This document shows, piece by piece, positions 22,235-31,000 of a stretch of 37,861 nucleotides of DNA. The notes under the pieces were generated by a model. It saw only the letters and a list, made by a program, of their open reading frames with translations. It did not search any database and was not told where the DNA came from. Where the stretch lies: IMG/VR virus record IMGVR_UViG_3300032325_000004, positions 1 through 37,861 of that record. One strand, written 5' to 3'. Within the stretch, counting starts at the first letter, position 1; every line of letters starts with the position of its first letter. The position numbers were made by a program, and so were the translations under genes. Source of the stretch: a virus.

Positions 22235-23892
22235 CCTACGAAGATGGCATCCTGTATGCGGTGCGTGTGGCAAAGGGAGAGTTAACAGTTAGCCGTAATG
22301 TGCGGCTTGCTTGTCAACGCTTTTTAAATCAGCTTGAAGAAAGAGCATGGGGTTATGAATTCCATGTTGACTATGTAACGCATTTCCTTGAGTTTGCCAA
22401 AACGCTTGTTCACACAAAAGGACCTGACGCTGGCAAGCCATTGATGCTTGAGCCATTCCAAATATTTATCATTTGCGCCATCTACGGATTCAGAAGCAAA
22501 AAAGATGTGAGCAAGCGCATGGTCACGGATGTAATTGTGTTTATTCCGCGCAAAGCGGGTAAGTCAACGCTGACCGCTGTTATTGCGTTATACGAACTAA
22601 AGTGGGGTGAAGCTGGCGCAGAGGTTTACACCTTGGCGACCACACGCGAACAAGCAAGCATTGTTTTTGATGCCGCTAAAGGTTTTGTGGAAAATATGCC
22701 ACACGATGTAGCACAACTTTTTATTGTGCATCGCAACCAAATTACTGTTGCTGGCGACAGTCAAACAAAGTTTAAAGCGTTAAGCAGAGACACAAAAAAG
22801 ACAGGCGATGGCATGAACCCATCTTGCGCCATCATTGATGAGGCGGCGCAAATTGTGGACAGAAACGCAATTGAAGTGTTGCATTCAGGCATGGTGGCAC
22901 GGCAAAACCCTTTGCGTATCTACATAACAACGGCATCCTTTACCAAGGAAACCAAGTTTTATGAAGATATGCAGATGCTGGAAAATATGCTTAACGGCGA
23001 AGCAGAAGACAATCCAAGATGGTTTGGTTTGCTGTACAGCTTAGACCCACAAGACGATTGGCGAGACCCTAAGATATGGGCTAAAGCTAATCCTATGCAC
23101 GGCATCAGCGTGTATGAAGATGCAATAGCGGAAAGAGCAGAACAGGCAAAGCATAAGCCAGCGGCGCTAAATGAATTTCTATGCAAAACACTTAACATTT
23201 ATGTTAGCGCAAACTCTGCTTGGCTTGACCGCGCATATTGGGATGATGACAAGGCATTTATAAAAACACAACGAGAACCCGAAGCGGTTTTTATAGGCTT
23301 TGACTTGGCGGCTACGCGAGATTTAAATGCAGTTTGTACGCTGAAACGCTTTGCGGAAAATGACTTTGAAGCAGAGTTCAAATTCTTTTTGCCCGAAGAA
23401 GGCTTGGCACTTGTGCCTAAACATTACAGCGATATTTTTCGCGTAGCTGTTAACTCAGGCATCTTACATATTACCGAGGGCAACGTAATGGATGACCGCG
23501 AGATAAGCGACTACATCATTGGGCAAGCCCAAAAATATGACGTTAAGGAAATTGGCTTTGATGCCTACAATGCCGCAAGTTTGGTTGCACGATTGCACGA
23601 AGCTGGCTTGCCTGTTAAGAAAGTTGGGCAAGGCATGGCGGTGTTAAGTAATCCAAGCAAGCAAGTTGAAAAGTTAATTATGAATTACGGCATCAAGCAT
23701 GATGGCAACCCATTTGTGGGATGGCAACTTGGCAACTGTGAGGTTTATGTAGATGTAAATGGAAATGTAAAAGTTCGTAAAAATGAAAATGACAAAAGTG
23801 CAAAAGTTGATGGCATAATCGCACTTATCATCGCTACGCATTGTTCTTTGGACAACCCGACAATGAGTGGCTTTGGTTTCCGAACTTTCTAA
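22231..23892 (+). CDS. terL: Terminase large subunit, HK97-like
   Basis: 553 residues. ATPase domain: Walker A-like IPRKAGKST (105-113), Walker B CAIIDE (199-204), and coupling motif ITTAS. Nuclease domain: GFDLAATRD with D358, then EIGFDAYNA and a terminal DGIIALIIA supplying further acidic residues. It translocates DNA into the prohead and cuts it. The best ORF for phylogenetic placement of this phage. Confidence 0.95.
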   Translation: MTYEDGILYAVRVAKGELTVSRNVRLACQRFLNQLEERAWGYEFHVDYVTHFLEFAKTLVHTKGPDAGKPLMLEPFQIFIICAIYGFRSKKDVSKRMVTDVIVFIPRKAGKSTLTAVIALYELKWGEAGAEVYTLATTREQASIVFDAAKGFVENMPHDVAQLFIVHRNQITVAGDSQTKFKALSRDTKKTGDGMNPSCAIIDEAAQIVDRNAIEVLHSGMVARQNPLRIYITTASFTKETKFYEDMQMLENMLNGEAEDNPRWFGLLYSLDPQDDWRDPKIWAKANPMHGISVYEDAIAERAEQAKHKPAALNEFLCKTLNIYVSANSAWLDRAYWDDDKAFIKTQREPEAVFIGFDLAATRDLNAVCTLKRFAENDFEAEFKFFLPEEGLALVPKHYSDIFRVAVNSGILHITEGNVMDDREISDYIIGQAQKYDVKEIGFDAYNAASLVARLHEAGLPVKKVGQGMAVLSNPSKQVEKLIMNYGIKHDGNPFVGWQLGNCEVYVDVNGNVKVRKNENDKSAKVDGIIALIIATHCSLDNPTMSGFGFRTF

Positions 23893-23901
23893 AGGAAAAT
23901 C

Positions 23902-25485
23902 ATGGGAATACTAGACGTTTTCACAAGAAAAGATAAGGTTTCCAAAGAATCAAATACGCTATTTGGACAGACTGCGCTTGGCAATAATGTTGTTTATCAA
24001 GGCAACAATAAGAATTTAACAGTCAACACGCAGATTCTTTATGTAACTACTGGAAGCACAACTAACGCTGGTCGACCTGTTGACACTTCAACGCTGACAA
24101 GAAACAGCACAGTAATGTCCTGCATTGGTGTTAAAGCAAGGGCTATATCACAATTGCCAATCAAAATTATGGCGTTGTCGGAAGATGGCTCTTATGTAAA
24201 TGCTTTAACAGACACAAACGTAGGCACAAGAGATAAAGTAAAAGCAAAGCAAGTTTATAACTTGTTGACGAACCCAAACAACTTCCAAAGCCAATATGAA
24301 TTTTGGTATCAATGGATGATGTGGCATGAAATGCTTGGCGAAGCGTTCACTTTGTGGTGGAGAAAAGACCAAGATAATCCAACGCAAACACCTTTGGAGA
24401 TGTACGAACTGGACAGCACGTTAATTGCTGTCACCATTACGCCAACACGCTATCCAAGCTATCGATTGTCTACACCTAGCTACGGCTTTAACAAAGACGA
24501 ACCACTTGCATCGCATCAAGTTATGCACTGCAAGGATATGGCATGGCAAGGCTCTGCTGGCTTTAACAAAGGCTTGCTTGCCGCTGAGTTAGTAGGCTTA
24601 GACCAAGATATTGACTTGTACGCAAACTATGTCATGCTGAACGGCGCAAAGCCAAGCGGTATGTTCATAACTGACAATGTTATTCCTGACGCTAAATATA
24701 AAGAAATTGCCGCACGATTAAAAGAAGCGTGGTCATCAATGGTTGGTAGTCAGCAAACAGACAAGAGCAAGCCCGGTCAAGGAATGTTGCTTGACCAAGG
24801 CATGAAGTATGAGCCATTGAAAATGTTAAGTTTGCAAGATACAGATTTAGCAAATTTAAAAGAACAAACTATGAAGCGCATTTGTGGTGTGTACGGCGTA
24901 CCGCCTGCAATGCTTCACATTGGCGACCAAAAATATAACAACACCCAAACCATGTTGGATGAGTTCTACAAATCCACTATGTACCCAATCATTGTTAACG
25001 TACAGCAAAAATTAAAATCATCTTTGCTACAAGGTTACCCAAATTTGTGTGTTGAGTTTGATGTGCAAGACTTTTTAAAAGGCGCACCGCTTGACCAAAT
25101 GAACTATGTGGTTGCTGGCGTTAACGCTGGAATAATGACACCTAACGAGGCGCGAGAATATCTTGGCAAAGCAAACATAGATGGCGGCGATGAATTGCAA
25201 AGCCCTAAAAAAGCTGAACCAATTGCAGGCTCAAGCCCACAAGACACAGGCGGCGGCGGTGGCAATCAAACCAAGAAAATGAACATTGGCAAAGAAGAAA
25301 GATTGACCGAGCAAACAATTAACTTTTCGCCTGAGTTGAAATTAAACCCAAATATCACTGTTAAATCTGAACCAACCGAATTAAATTTAAATATTCAGCA
25401 AGAACACCGCAGAACGCATAAAAAAATCACGCTTGTCCGAAATGCTGATGGTGCAGTCATCGGCGCAGAATCAAAGGAAATGTAA
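23902..25485 (+). CDS. Portal protein, HK97 family
   Basis: 527 residues. TLTRNSTVMSCIGVKARAISQLPIKIM, LLTNPNNFQSQYEFWYQWMMW and MKRICGVYGVPPAMLHIGDQ are conserved portal motifs of the HK97 family. It forms the dodecameric ring at one vertex through which DNA passes. The C-terminal tail (about 440-527) is glycine-rich then charged and is longer than usual. AAAGGAAAATC precedes the start. Confidence 0.95.
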   Translation: MGILDVFTRKDKVSKESNTLFGQTALGNNVVYQGNNKNLTVNTQILYVTTGSTTNAGRPVDTSTLTRNSTVMSCIGVKARAISQLPIKIMALSEDGSYVNALTDTNVGTRDKVKAKQVYNLLTNPNNFQSQYEFWYQWMMWHEMLGEAFTLWWRKDQDNPTQTPLEMYELDSTLIAVTITPTRYPSYRLSTPSYGFNKDEPLASHQVMHCKDMAWQGSAGFNKGLLAAELVGLDQDIDLYANYVMLNGAKPSGMFITDNVIPDAKYKEIAARLKEAWSSMVGSQQTDKSKPGQGMLLDQGMKYEPLKMLSLQDTDLANLKEQTMKRICGVYGVPPAMLHIGDQKYNNTQTMLDEFYKSTMYPIIVNVQQKLKSSLLQGYPNLCVEFDVQDFLKGAPLDQMNYVVAGVNAGIMTPNEAREYLGKANIDGGDELQSPKKAEPIAGSSPQDTGGGGGNQTKKMNIGKEERLTEQTINFSPELKLNPNITVKSEPTELNLNIQQEHRRTHKKITLVRNADGAVIGAESKEM

Positions 25486-25899
25486 ATGCCTATCTCGACA
25501 ACAATGACCAATTCTTACAAGCAAGATATCTTGTCAGGAACACAAGCATCAACAGACACATACAAGATTGCTTTATATACGTCATCAGCTACGCTAGATG
25601 CGTCTACAACGGCTTATTCTTCAAGCAATGAGGTAGTAGGCACAGGCTACACCGCTGGCGGCGCTACGTTGTCAGGCTTTGCTACTGGCTTGGCAGGGTC
25701 AACTGCTTATTTGACGTTTACAAATCCAACTTGGTCAACTTCAACAATTACGGCTCGCGGTTGCTTAATATACAACTCAAGCAAAAGCAATAAGTCCGTG
25801 GCGGCATACGATTTTGGCGCTGATGTAACTAGCACGAATGGCACATTTACAGTTAACTTTCCTGCTGTTGGTGCTACTGGTCTTATTCGTATTGCTTGA
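25486..25899 (+). CDS. Putative structural protein after portal
   Basis: 137 residues, starting at the base after the portal stop. Rich in Thr/Ser/Gly and probably all-beta (TYKIALYTSSATLDASTTAYSS, YLTFTNPTWSTSTITARGCLIYNSS, FTVNFPAVGATGLIRI). Similar beta proteins occur among virion proteins of environmental phages. A capsid decoration or fibre-like role is inferred from composition and place. Confidence 0.6.
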   Translation: MPISTTMTNSYKQDILSGTQASTDTYKIALYTSSATLDASTTAYSSSNEVVGTGYTAGGATLSGFATGLAGSTAYLTFTNPTWSTSTITARGCLIYNSSKSNKSVAAYDFGADVTSTNGTFTVNFPAVGATGLIRIA

Positions 25900-25901
25900 T
25901 T

Positions 25902-26084
25902 ATGCAAATCATTTTTGAACATATTCATAATGGAATTATGTTTAGGGATGCTTTATATTTACCTGATAACCATACATATACTGATGCTGAAATAGATGCA
26001 ATGAAACAAGAGCGCATCAGTAATTGGGTGTCATTAATTACATCTGCGCCATCAGAATCTTTGCCTGATGAAAGTTCTGAATAA
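25902..26084 (+). CDS. Small protein before beta-rich giant (unknown)
   Basis: 60 residues from the ATG at 25902; a TTG at 25896 overlapping the previous stop is another possible start. MQIIFEHIHNGIMFRDALYLPDNHTYTDAEIDAMKQERISNW is soluble, with the C-terminal half helical. The stop overlaps the next ATG as TAATG. It may act as an accessory to the following large protein. Confidence 0.55.
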   Translation: MQIIFEHIHNGIMFRDALYLPDNHTYTDAEIDAMKQERISNWVSLITSAPSESLPDESSE

Positions 26085-28654
26085 TGGCAAATAGATATTG
26101 GGTTTCAGGCGGTACAGGCAATTGGTCAAGTACAACTAATTGGAGTACATCATCAGGCGGTGCAAGAGGCGCTAGTGTACCAAGCATAAATGACACGGCA
26201 ATATTTAATGCCTCATCTAGTTCGGGCATTGCCACATTAGATTCAAGCGTTACGATTCAAGAGTTGACAATAACAGGGTTCACTGGAACTTTGGCATTTG
26301 GAACAAATACAATTTCTTTGAATGGCACAGGAACTATTTTTACTGCTGGTAGTTTTTACAATGTAACTGGAACACCATTAATACTTTGCACAAATGCTTC
26401 TGCATCATCAAGAACAATTAATGCAGGAACAACAACAGAAGCAACTTGCATAAGTTTTCAGTTTACCGCTGGTAGTGGCGCTGTAACCATTAGTAGCGGT
26501 TCAACAATTAGAAGTCTTATTTTTAGCGGCACATTTACAGGTTCATTATCTAATAGTGCTTTTGTACTTGTTGGAGATTTAACATTTAAAGCAGGAATGA
26601 CCATAACTGCTGGCACAGGAATTAAAACATTTGCCGCAAGTAGTGGTACGCAATCGATAACAAGTGCCGCATTAAATTTAAATTTTCCAATTACATTTCT
26701 CAATTCGTTTGTAACCTACAGATTGAAAGATGCTTTGGCTGTTGGTACTACAACCGCAAGAACAATAACACTTCAAGCAGGCACACTTGATTTAAATAAT
26801 TTCACATTAACTCATTTTGGTAATTTTTCTTCAAACTTTAGTGGCGCAAGGTCTATTGCTTTTGGCACAGGGTCTTATGTAAATACAAGGTCAGGTTCTG
26901 CAACGTATTGGGACTTTCCGAATACTGAGTTTTTTTCATACACTGGTACTCCTAACGTAATTTTTTCTCCTAGTTCGGGTACTTGTACTATTCTCCATGG
27001 AACAAGTGGAGGAGGCTCAGAATCAAAAGCATTGAATTTTACTTTTGGTAATGTTGGTGCAACTATTGCTTTTAGCAATTCGTATATATTAGATTTAACT
27101 TTATTAGGTGGTGGTTCAAATCATACATATACAAATACTACGCCAACTATTTATGGAAGTTATAGCCAAAATGCCTCAACGAATTTTACATCACTAACTC
27201 TTGCTTCTACTAACACATCACGAATAAATACCATAAATCCAGCGAATTTTAGTTCTTTACCATCTACTATGAACATTAATGGTGGGGTTGGAACAGTATA
27301 TAAATTATTAAATTCTAGTACTTCTCTTCTTGTTGCTTGGAATGTTTTTTCATCGCTTGATACAAATGGTCGAAATTTATCAGGCAATTCTTTTAATTTT
27401 AATAATTCAAATACAAAAACCATAACTATAAGTAGTGGTAACTATATAGAGATTAATAATAATTTTGGTGGTAGCGGCGCATTTATTGGTTCTATGGTTG
27501 GAACAACTTTAAACGTAGCTGGTTCTAGTGTTCGATTTGGCTCAAGTGGTTGGTTTAATGTGCCTAATGGAACTTTTCCTGAATTAAATGTAGAAGTACC
27601 TATTTTTTCCAATACAACAAATACAGTTTTAGTTGGGTCTGTTGGTAATACACAAACAATAGAAACAATTAAGGAAGCAAGTGGAATACCCAATAGATTA
27701 GGAAAAATTGTTCTTATTGAAGAGTCAACGCTTAATGTTGTGGATATGTTCTACACCAATAATGGCGGCATTACTAACCCTTTAAATACAATATTTCCAA
27801 ATATACAAGCCACATTAAGAAAGACAAGCGGAACTTTAATTGTAAACCAGCGCAACATACGCGATATTGTTGCTACAGGAGGTGCGGTTTTTAGAGCGCC
27901 AACAGTTGCCCCATATAACAACATCAACGGAGGCAATAATGTTGGATGGGACTTTGGGGCATTACCTGTTGATGGCACGGCAAACGTCACAGGCGTTCAA
28001 GCAACAGGTGCAGTAGGTACTGCTACAGCAACAGGCGAAGCAAATACAGACTTAACAGGTGTAGAAAGCACAGGTCAAGTCGGTGTAACAACTGCAAATG
28101 GTGATGGGCAAACAAATTTAACTGGCGTTGAATCTACTGGTGAAGTTGGCACAACAACAGCATCAGGCGCGGCAAATGCGGATTTAATAGGCGCACAAAC
28201 AACAGGTTCGGTTGGTACAGTAATTGCATCAGGCGCAGGAAATGTTAATTTAACAGGCGTAGAGGCAACAGGTGAAGTTGGCACAGTAACCGCAAGCGGC
28301 GGCGGCGCACAAGCTGGCAATGCTTATCCAACAGGCGTTCAAGCTATTGCAAGCGTTGGCACAGTTACGGCAGACGGAGGCAATGTTGCACCTGTTTTGC
28401 CAAATGGCGGCTTGGGATACCCATTCATTATTGAACCTGACCGCATTATTCCACCGCGTCATGCGGCGGCTGGCGTTAAGTCGGCTTCTGCTATAGGCAA
28501 AGTTGGCAAGGCTTTAGCTTTGGGGACAATTGTGATAAATGCAGAAGTTAGCGTACAAGCAATTTTGCATCAAATAAAAATTAATTCGATGATGGCAAAA
28601 GGAATCCAAAACCCAACAGATGAAGAATTGATTGCTTTATTTTTTATGGATTAA
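26084..28654 (+). CDS. Large beta-helix-like repeat protein between portal and protease
   Basis: 856 residues. The start ANRYWVSGGTGNWSSTTNWSTSSGG resembles the opening of beta-helix surface proteins. About residues 35-600 are Ser/Thr/Asn/Gly-rich strands consistent with a long beta-helix. Residues about 634-766 hold six copies of a 22-residue repeat (LTGVESTGEVGTTTASG type), with a degenerate seventh copy near AAGVKSASAIGKVGKALALG. The last segment is helical. The DNA is visibly more A+T-rich than its neighbours. Probably a virion surface or adhesin protein; its insertion inside the head gene block is unusual. Confidence 0.7.
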   Translation: MANRYWVSGGTGNWSSTTNWSTSSGGARGASVPSINDTAIFNASSSSGIATLDSSVTIQELTITGFTGTLAFGTNTISLNGTGTIFTAGSFYNVTGTPLILCTNASASSRTINAGTTTEATCISFQFTAGSGAVTISSGSTIRSLIFSGTFTGSLSNSAFVLVGDLTFKAGMTITAGTGIKTFAASSGTQSITSAALNLNFPITFLNSFVTYRLKDALAVGTTTARTITLQAGTLDLNNFTLTHFGNFSSNFSGARSIAFGTGSYVNTRSGSATYWDFPNTEFFSYTGTPNVIFSPSSGTCTILHGTSGGGSESKALNFTFGNVGATIAFSNSYILDLTLLGGGSNHTYTNTTPTIYGSYSQNASTNFTSLTLASTNTSRINTINPANFSSLPSTMNINGGVGTVYKLLNSSTSLLVAWNVFSSLDTNGRNLSGNSFNFNNSNTKTITISSGNYIEINNNFGGSGAFIGSMVGTTLNVAGSSVRFGSSGWFNVPNGTFPELNVEVPIFSNTTNTVLVGSVGNTQTIETIKEASGIPNRLGKIVLIEESTLNVVDMFYTNNGGITNPLNTIFPNIQATLRKTSGTLIVNQRNIRDIVATGGAVFRAPTVAPYNNINGGNNVGWDFGALPVDGTANVTGVQATGAVGTATATGEANTDLTGVESTGQVGVTTANGDGQTNLTGVESTGEVGTTTASGAANADLIGAQTTGSVGTVIASGAGNVNLTGVEATGEVGTVTASGGGAQAGNAYPTGVQAIASVGTVTADGGNVAPVLPNGGLGYPFIIEPDRIIPPRHAAAGVKSASAIGKVGKALALGTIVINAEVSVQAILHQIKINSMMAKGIQNPTDEELIALFFMD
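27983..28380 (+). repeat. Tandem 66-bp (22-residue) coding repeats
   Basis: Six consecutive units encode variants of LTGVxATGxVGTxTASGxxN. The units differ at many synonymous positions, so they are old or under diversification rather than recent copies. The fifth unit carries a short insertion (GGGAQAGNAY). Confidence 0.8.
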
Positions 28655-28659
28655 AATAT

Positions 28660-28875
28660 ATGAACACTATTTTTGAAAAAGTGGTAGCATATTTGCAAAG
28701 TTACAAGCCAAATGTCGGTGTTGCTAAACGTGGCAGACCGCCAAAAACAATACAAGACATTGACCGAACAAAAGTCGATGAGGTAATTTATGACCAAAAA
28801 CTTGATGATGGTATGCGAAGCAAAACTGATGGTTCAAAACCCATCAGAGGCGGCAGAACCGACAGGCAAGATTGA
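28660..28875 (+). CDS. Small basic protein overlapping protease
   Basis: 71 residues. Contains KRGRPPKT, an AT-hook-like basic element, then a charged tail (DDGMRSKTDGSKPIRGGRTDRQD) that overlaps the prohead protease start. Only a weak ribosome binding site is seen. It could bind DNA or a head protein; function is not recognised. Confidence 0.5.
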   Translation: MNTIFEKVVAYLQSYKPNVGVAKRGRPPKTIQDIDRTKVDEVIYDQKLDDGMRSKTDGSKPIRGGRTDRQD

Positions 28876-29581
28876 AGCAATGGTGACGACATGGGGCGCA
28901 AGAGAGGGCGCTGATGGTCGCAAATTTAATTATCAGCCCGAAGGCTTTATGGATTGGGCTGAAACCTTTTCCAAAGAAGGCAAGCCATTGCCCATGTTTT
29001 TAAATCATGCGGCTGACAATATGCCAGTAGGCGAATGGCACAGTTTTGAATTTAATGATGATGGCATGATGGCAGAGGGCAAGTTGTTTATGAATACAAC
29101 TGCTGGCTCTGACCTTTATAAAATCATGAAAGAAAGCCCCAAAATGTTTGGCGGCGTTTCGGTTGGTGCTTACGCTGACGAATACCAATATGTGAATGAA
29201 GATGGTATGCCAATGATGGCAGGCGATGATACCGATGAGGGTTATTTCCAAATCACTAAAGGCGGCTTGCGTGAAGTCAGCGTGGTGATGTACCCAAACA
29301 ATTTACAGGCAGAAGTGCAATCATTGGAATATTTCCGCAAAGATGGTTCTGCCAATTTAAAGAATTTGGAAAAGGCTCTGCGCGAAGCAGGAATTTCCAA
29401 AAAAGATGCGGTCACTTCCGCATCTGTCTTCAAAAAGGTATTGGAGTTGCGTGATGCGACACAAGCCCCAATTGAAAATGCGCCACAACAGAGTGAGTCC
29501 GATGTGGATGTGACCGAACTACTTTACGCATTAGAACTGCGTGAGTTATCCAAAATGTTAGATAAACGACTGAAAGGTTAA
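28790..29581 (+). CDS. Prohead protease, HK97 (S78) type
   Basis: 263 residues. Core motifs PMFLNHAADNMPVGEW (H73), MFGGVSVGAYADEY (S124) and GLREVSVVMYPNN are those of HK97-like prohead maturation proteases. GAGG lies 6 bases before the ATG at 28790. It removes the scaffold part of the capsid protein. The C-terminal about 80 residues are acidic and helical and may act as internal scaffold. Confidence 0.9.
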   Translation: MTKNLMMVCEAKLMVQNPSEAAEPTGKIEAMVTTWGAREGADGRKFNYQPEGFMDWAETFSKEGKPLPMFLNHAADNMPVGEWHSFEFNDDGMMAEGKLFMNTTAGSDLYKIMKESPKMFGGVSVGAYADEYQYVNEDGMPMMAGDDTDEGYFQITKGGLREVSVVMYPNNLQAEVQSLEYFRKDGSANLKNLEKALREAGISKKDAVTSASVFKKVLELRDATQAPIENAPQQSESDVDVTELLYALELRELSKMLDKRLKG

Positions 29582-29583
29582 TC

Positions 29584-30933
29584 ATGTCAAAAGAAATCCT
29601 TGAAAAGCTGGATGCTATCGAAGCTAAACAAGCCGAAGCAGTATCAGCAGTAGAAGCAAAAATTCCCGAAGCCATTGCCGCTGTGCAAGCTGACGTAGCC
29701 GAAAAGCTGTCCGCTTTTGAAGCTAAATTAGCATCTGTTCAAGCGCCTGCAATCATTCGCGCACCCCACAAAACTGTGCGTGGTGATGTGAACCGCGCTG
29801 TGCGTGAGCAAATTTCCGCTTATTACAAAGGTGGTCGCCAAGGCGAAAAAGAACTGAAGATGTTTGAAGACGCTGGTCAATACGATGCGTATTTGCAAGA
29901 AGCATCTGCGCTGACTGCTGGCGGTAACAATCAGGGTGGTCGTACAGGCTACGACCCTGTGTTTGTTGCTCTGCGTTTGGCTAACCCTATGCGCGGTGTT
30001 TCTCGCACAGTTGCAACCGATGGTTCTTCTTATCAATTCCGAGTCAAGACTGGCAACGCTGGCGCGGCTTGGGGATACACCATCCAAAACAACGGCGCGG
30101 CAACAACTGAAGATACTTCAATTTGGCAATTAGTTTTGCAAGATTTGAACGTGCAATTCCCCATCCGTACAGCCGCATTGGATGACATTGATGGTTTGGA
30201 AGGCAATGTTGTTGATGATATGTTGGCAGAATTTGCACAAAGCGAAGCCTTGTCAATGGTTCAGAACAATGACCAAGCCGCACAATCAGCATCTAACCCC
30301 TATGGCGGTACAAACGGCTTGCGTGGTCTTGACCAATACGCTGGCGCAAATGCTACCTACACAGGCGGCACAGCATCAACAGCGGCATATGGCACAAGTG
30401 GTACAGGCTCAACAACTGGCTTGCACAGCTTGGCGACCTATGACCAATTAACTTCAAACGTCAATACTGTTGGCTTGAACAATATTGCATACAAAGATGT
30501 GATTAACTTCATGTATTCTTTGCCACAGCAATATTGGACAGCAAACGCTAAGTTCATGGTCAATCCAATTTTGGCTCAAGCTATTCGTGGCTTGCAAGAT
30601 ACCAATGGTCGCCCAATCTTCAACTCTGTTGAATCTTTGAACCCTGATGGCATCATCGGTCAAATGTTGGGCTTTGATGTGGTTATCAATAAGTATCTTG
30701 ATAACCCATTCCAAGGAACTGCTGGCGCGGCTGGCACTAACAGCTTGTACCCAATGTACTTTGCTGACTGGTCACGTTTCCACACAATCGTTGACCGCTT
30801 GAACATGGTCATGCGCCGCTATGACCAAACAGCGCCCGGCTTCATAACTTTTTATGGAGAAAAAAGACTTTGCACCAGTGTGCGTGATCCCAATGCTGGT
30901 GTTCGTTATCGTTCTACTGGCACTTCAACCTAA
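29584..30933 (+). CDS. Major capsid protein 1 (HK97 fold, with scaffold domain)
   Basis: 449 residues. Residues about 1-60 form an Ala/Glu/Lys-rich coiled coil (LDAIEAKQAEAVSAVEAKIPE), the delta/scaffold domain removed by the protease. The HK97-fold core begins near SALTAGGNNQGGRTGYDPVF and includes LRLANPMRGVSRTV, QFPIRTAALDDI and closing PGFITFYGEKRLCTSVRDPNAG. It is followed by a strong terminator and then a second capsid paralogue. AAGG precedes the start. Confidence 0.9.
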   Translation: MSKEILEKLDAIEAKQAEAVSAVEAKIPEAIAAVQADVAEKLSAFEAKLASVQAPAIIRAPHKTVRGDVNRAVREQISAYYKGGRQGEKELKMFEDAGQYDAYLQEASALTAGGNNQGGRTGYDPVFVALRLANPMRGVSRTVATDGSSYQFRVKTGNAGAAWGYTIQNNGAATTEDTSIWQLVLQDLNVQFPIRTAALDDIDGLEGNVVDDMLAEFAQSEALSMVQNNDQAAQSASNPYGGTNGLRGLDQYAGANATYTGGTASTAAYGTSGTGSTTGLHSLATYDQLTSNVNTVGLNNIAYKDVINFMYSLPQQYWTANAKFMVNPILAQAIRGLQDTNGRPIFNSVESLNPDGIIGQMLGFDVVINKYLDNPFQGTAGAAGTNSLYPMYFADWSRFHTIVDRLNMVMRRYDQTAPGFITFYGEKRLCTSVRDPNAGVRYRSTGTST

Positions 30934-30944
30934 TTGTTGCCCTT

Positions 30945-30977
30945 GGGTGGAGGCGTAAAAAACCTCCACCTTTTTTT
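30945..30977 (+). terminator. Strong terminator between the two capsid genes
   Basis: GGTGGAGG (30946-30953) pairs perfectly with CCTCCACC (30963-30970) around a CGTAAAAAA loop and is followed by seven T (30971-30977). This is a textbook Rho-independent terminator after capsid gene 1. The downstream capsid 2 and all tail genes must be transcribed by read-through, antitermination or a promoter that I could not identify. Confidence 0.9.
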
Positions 30978-31000
30978 AGCAACCTTTTTTGGAAAACAAA

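Noticed and set aside
27983-28380. CRISPR-like array or satellite repeat
   Set aside because: The 66-bp units are in-frame protein repeats without spacer structure.
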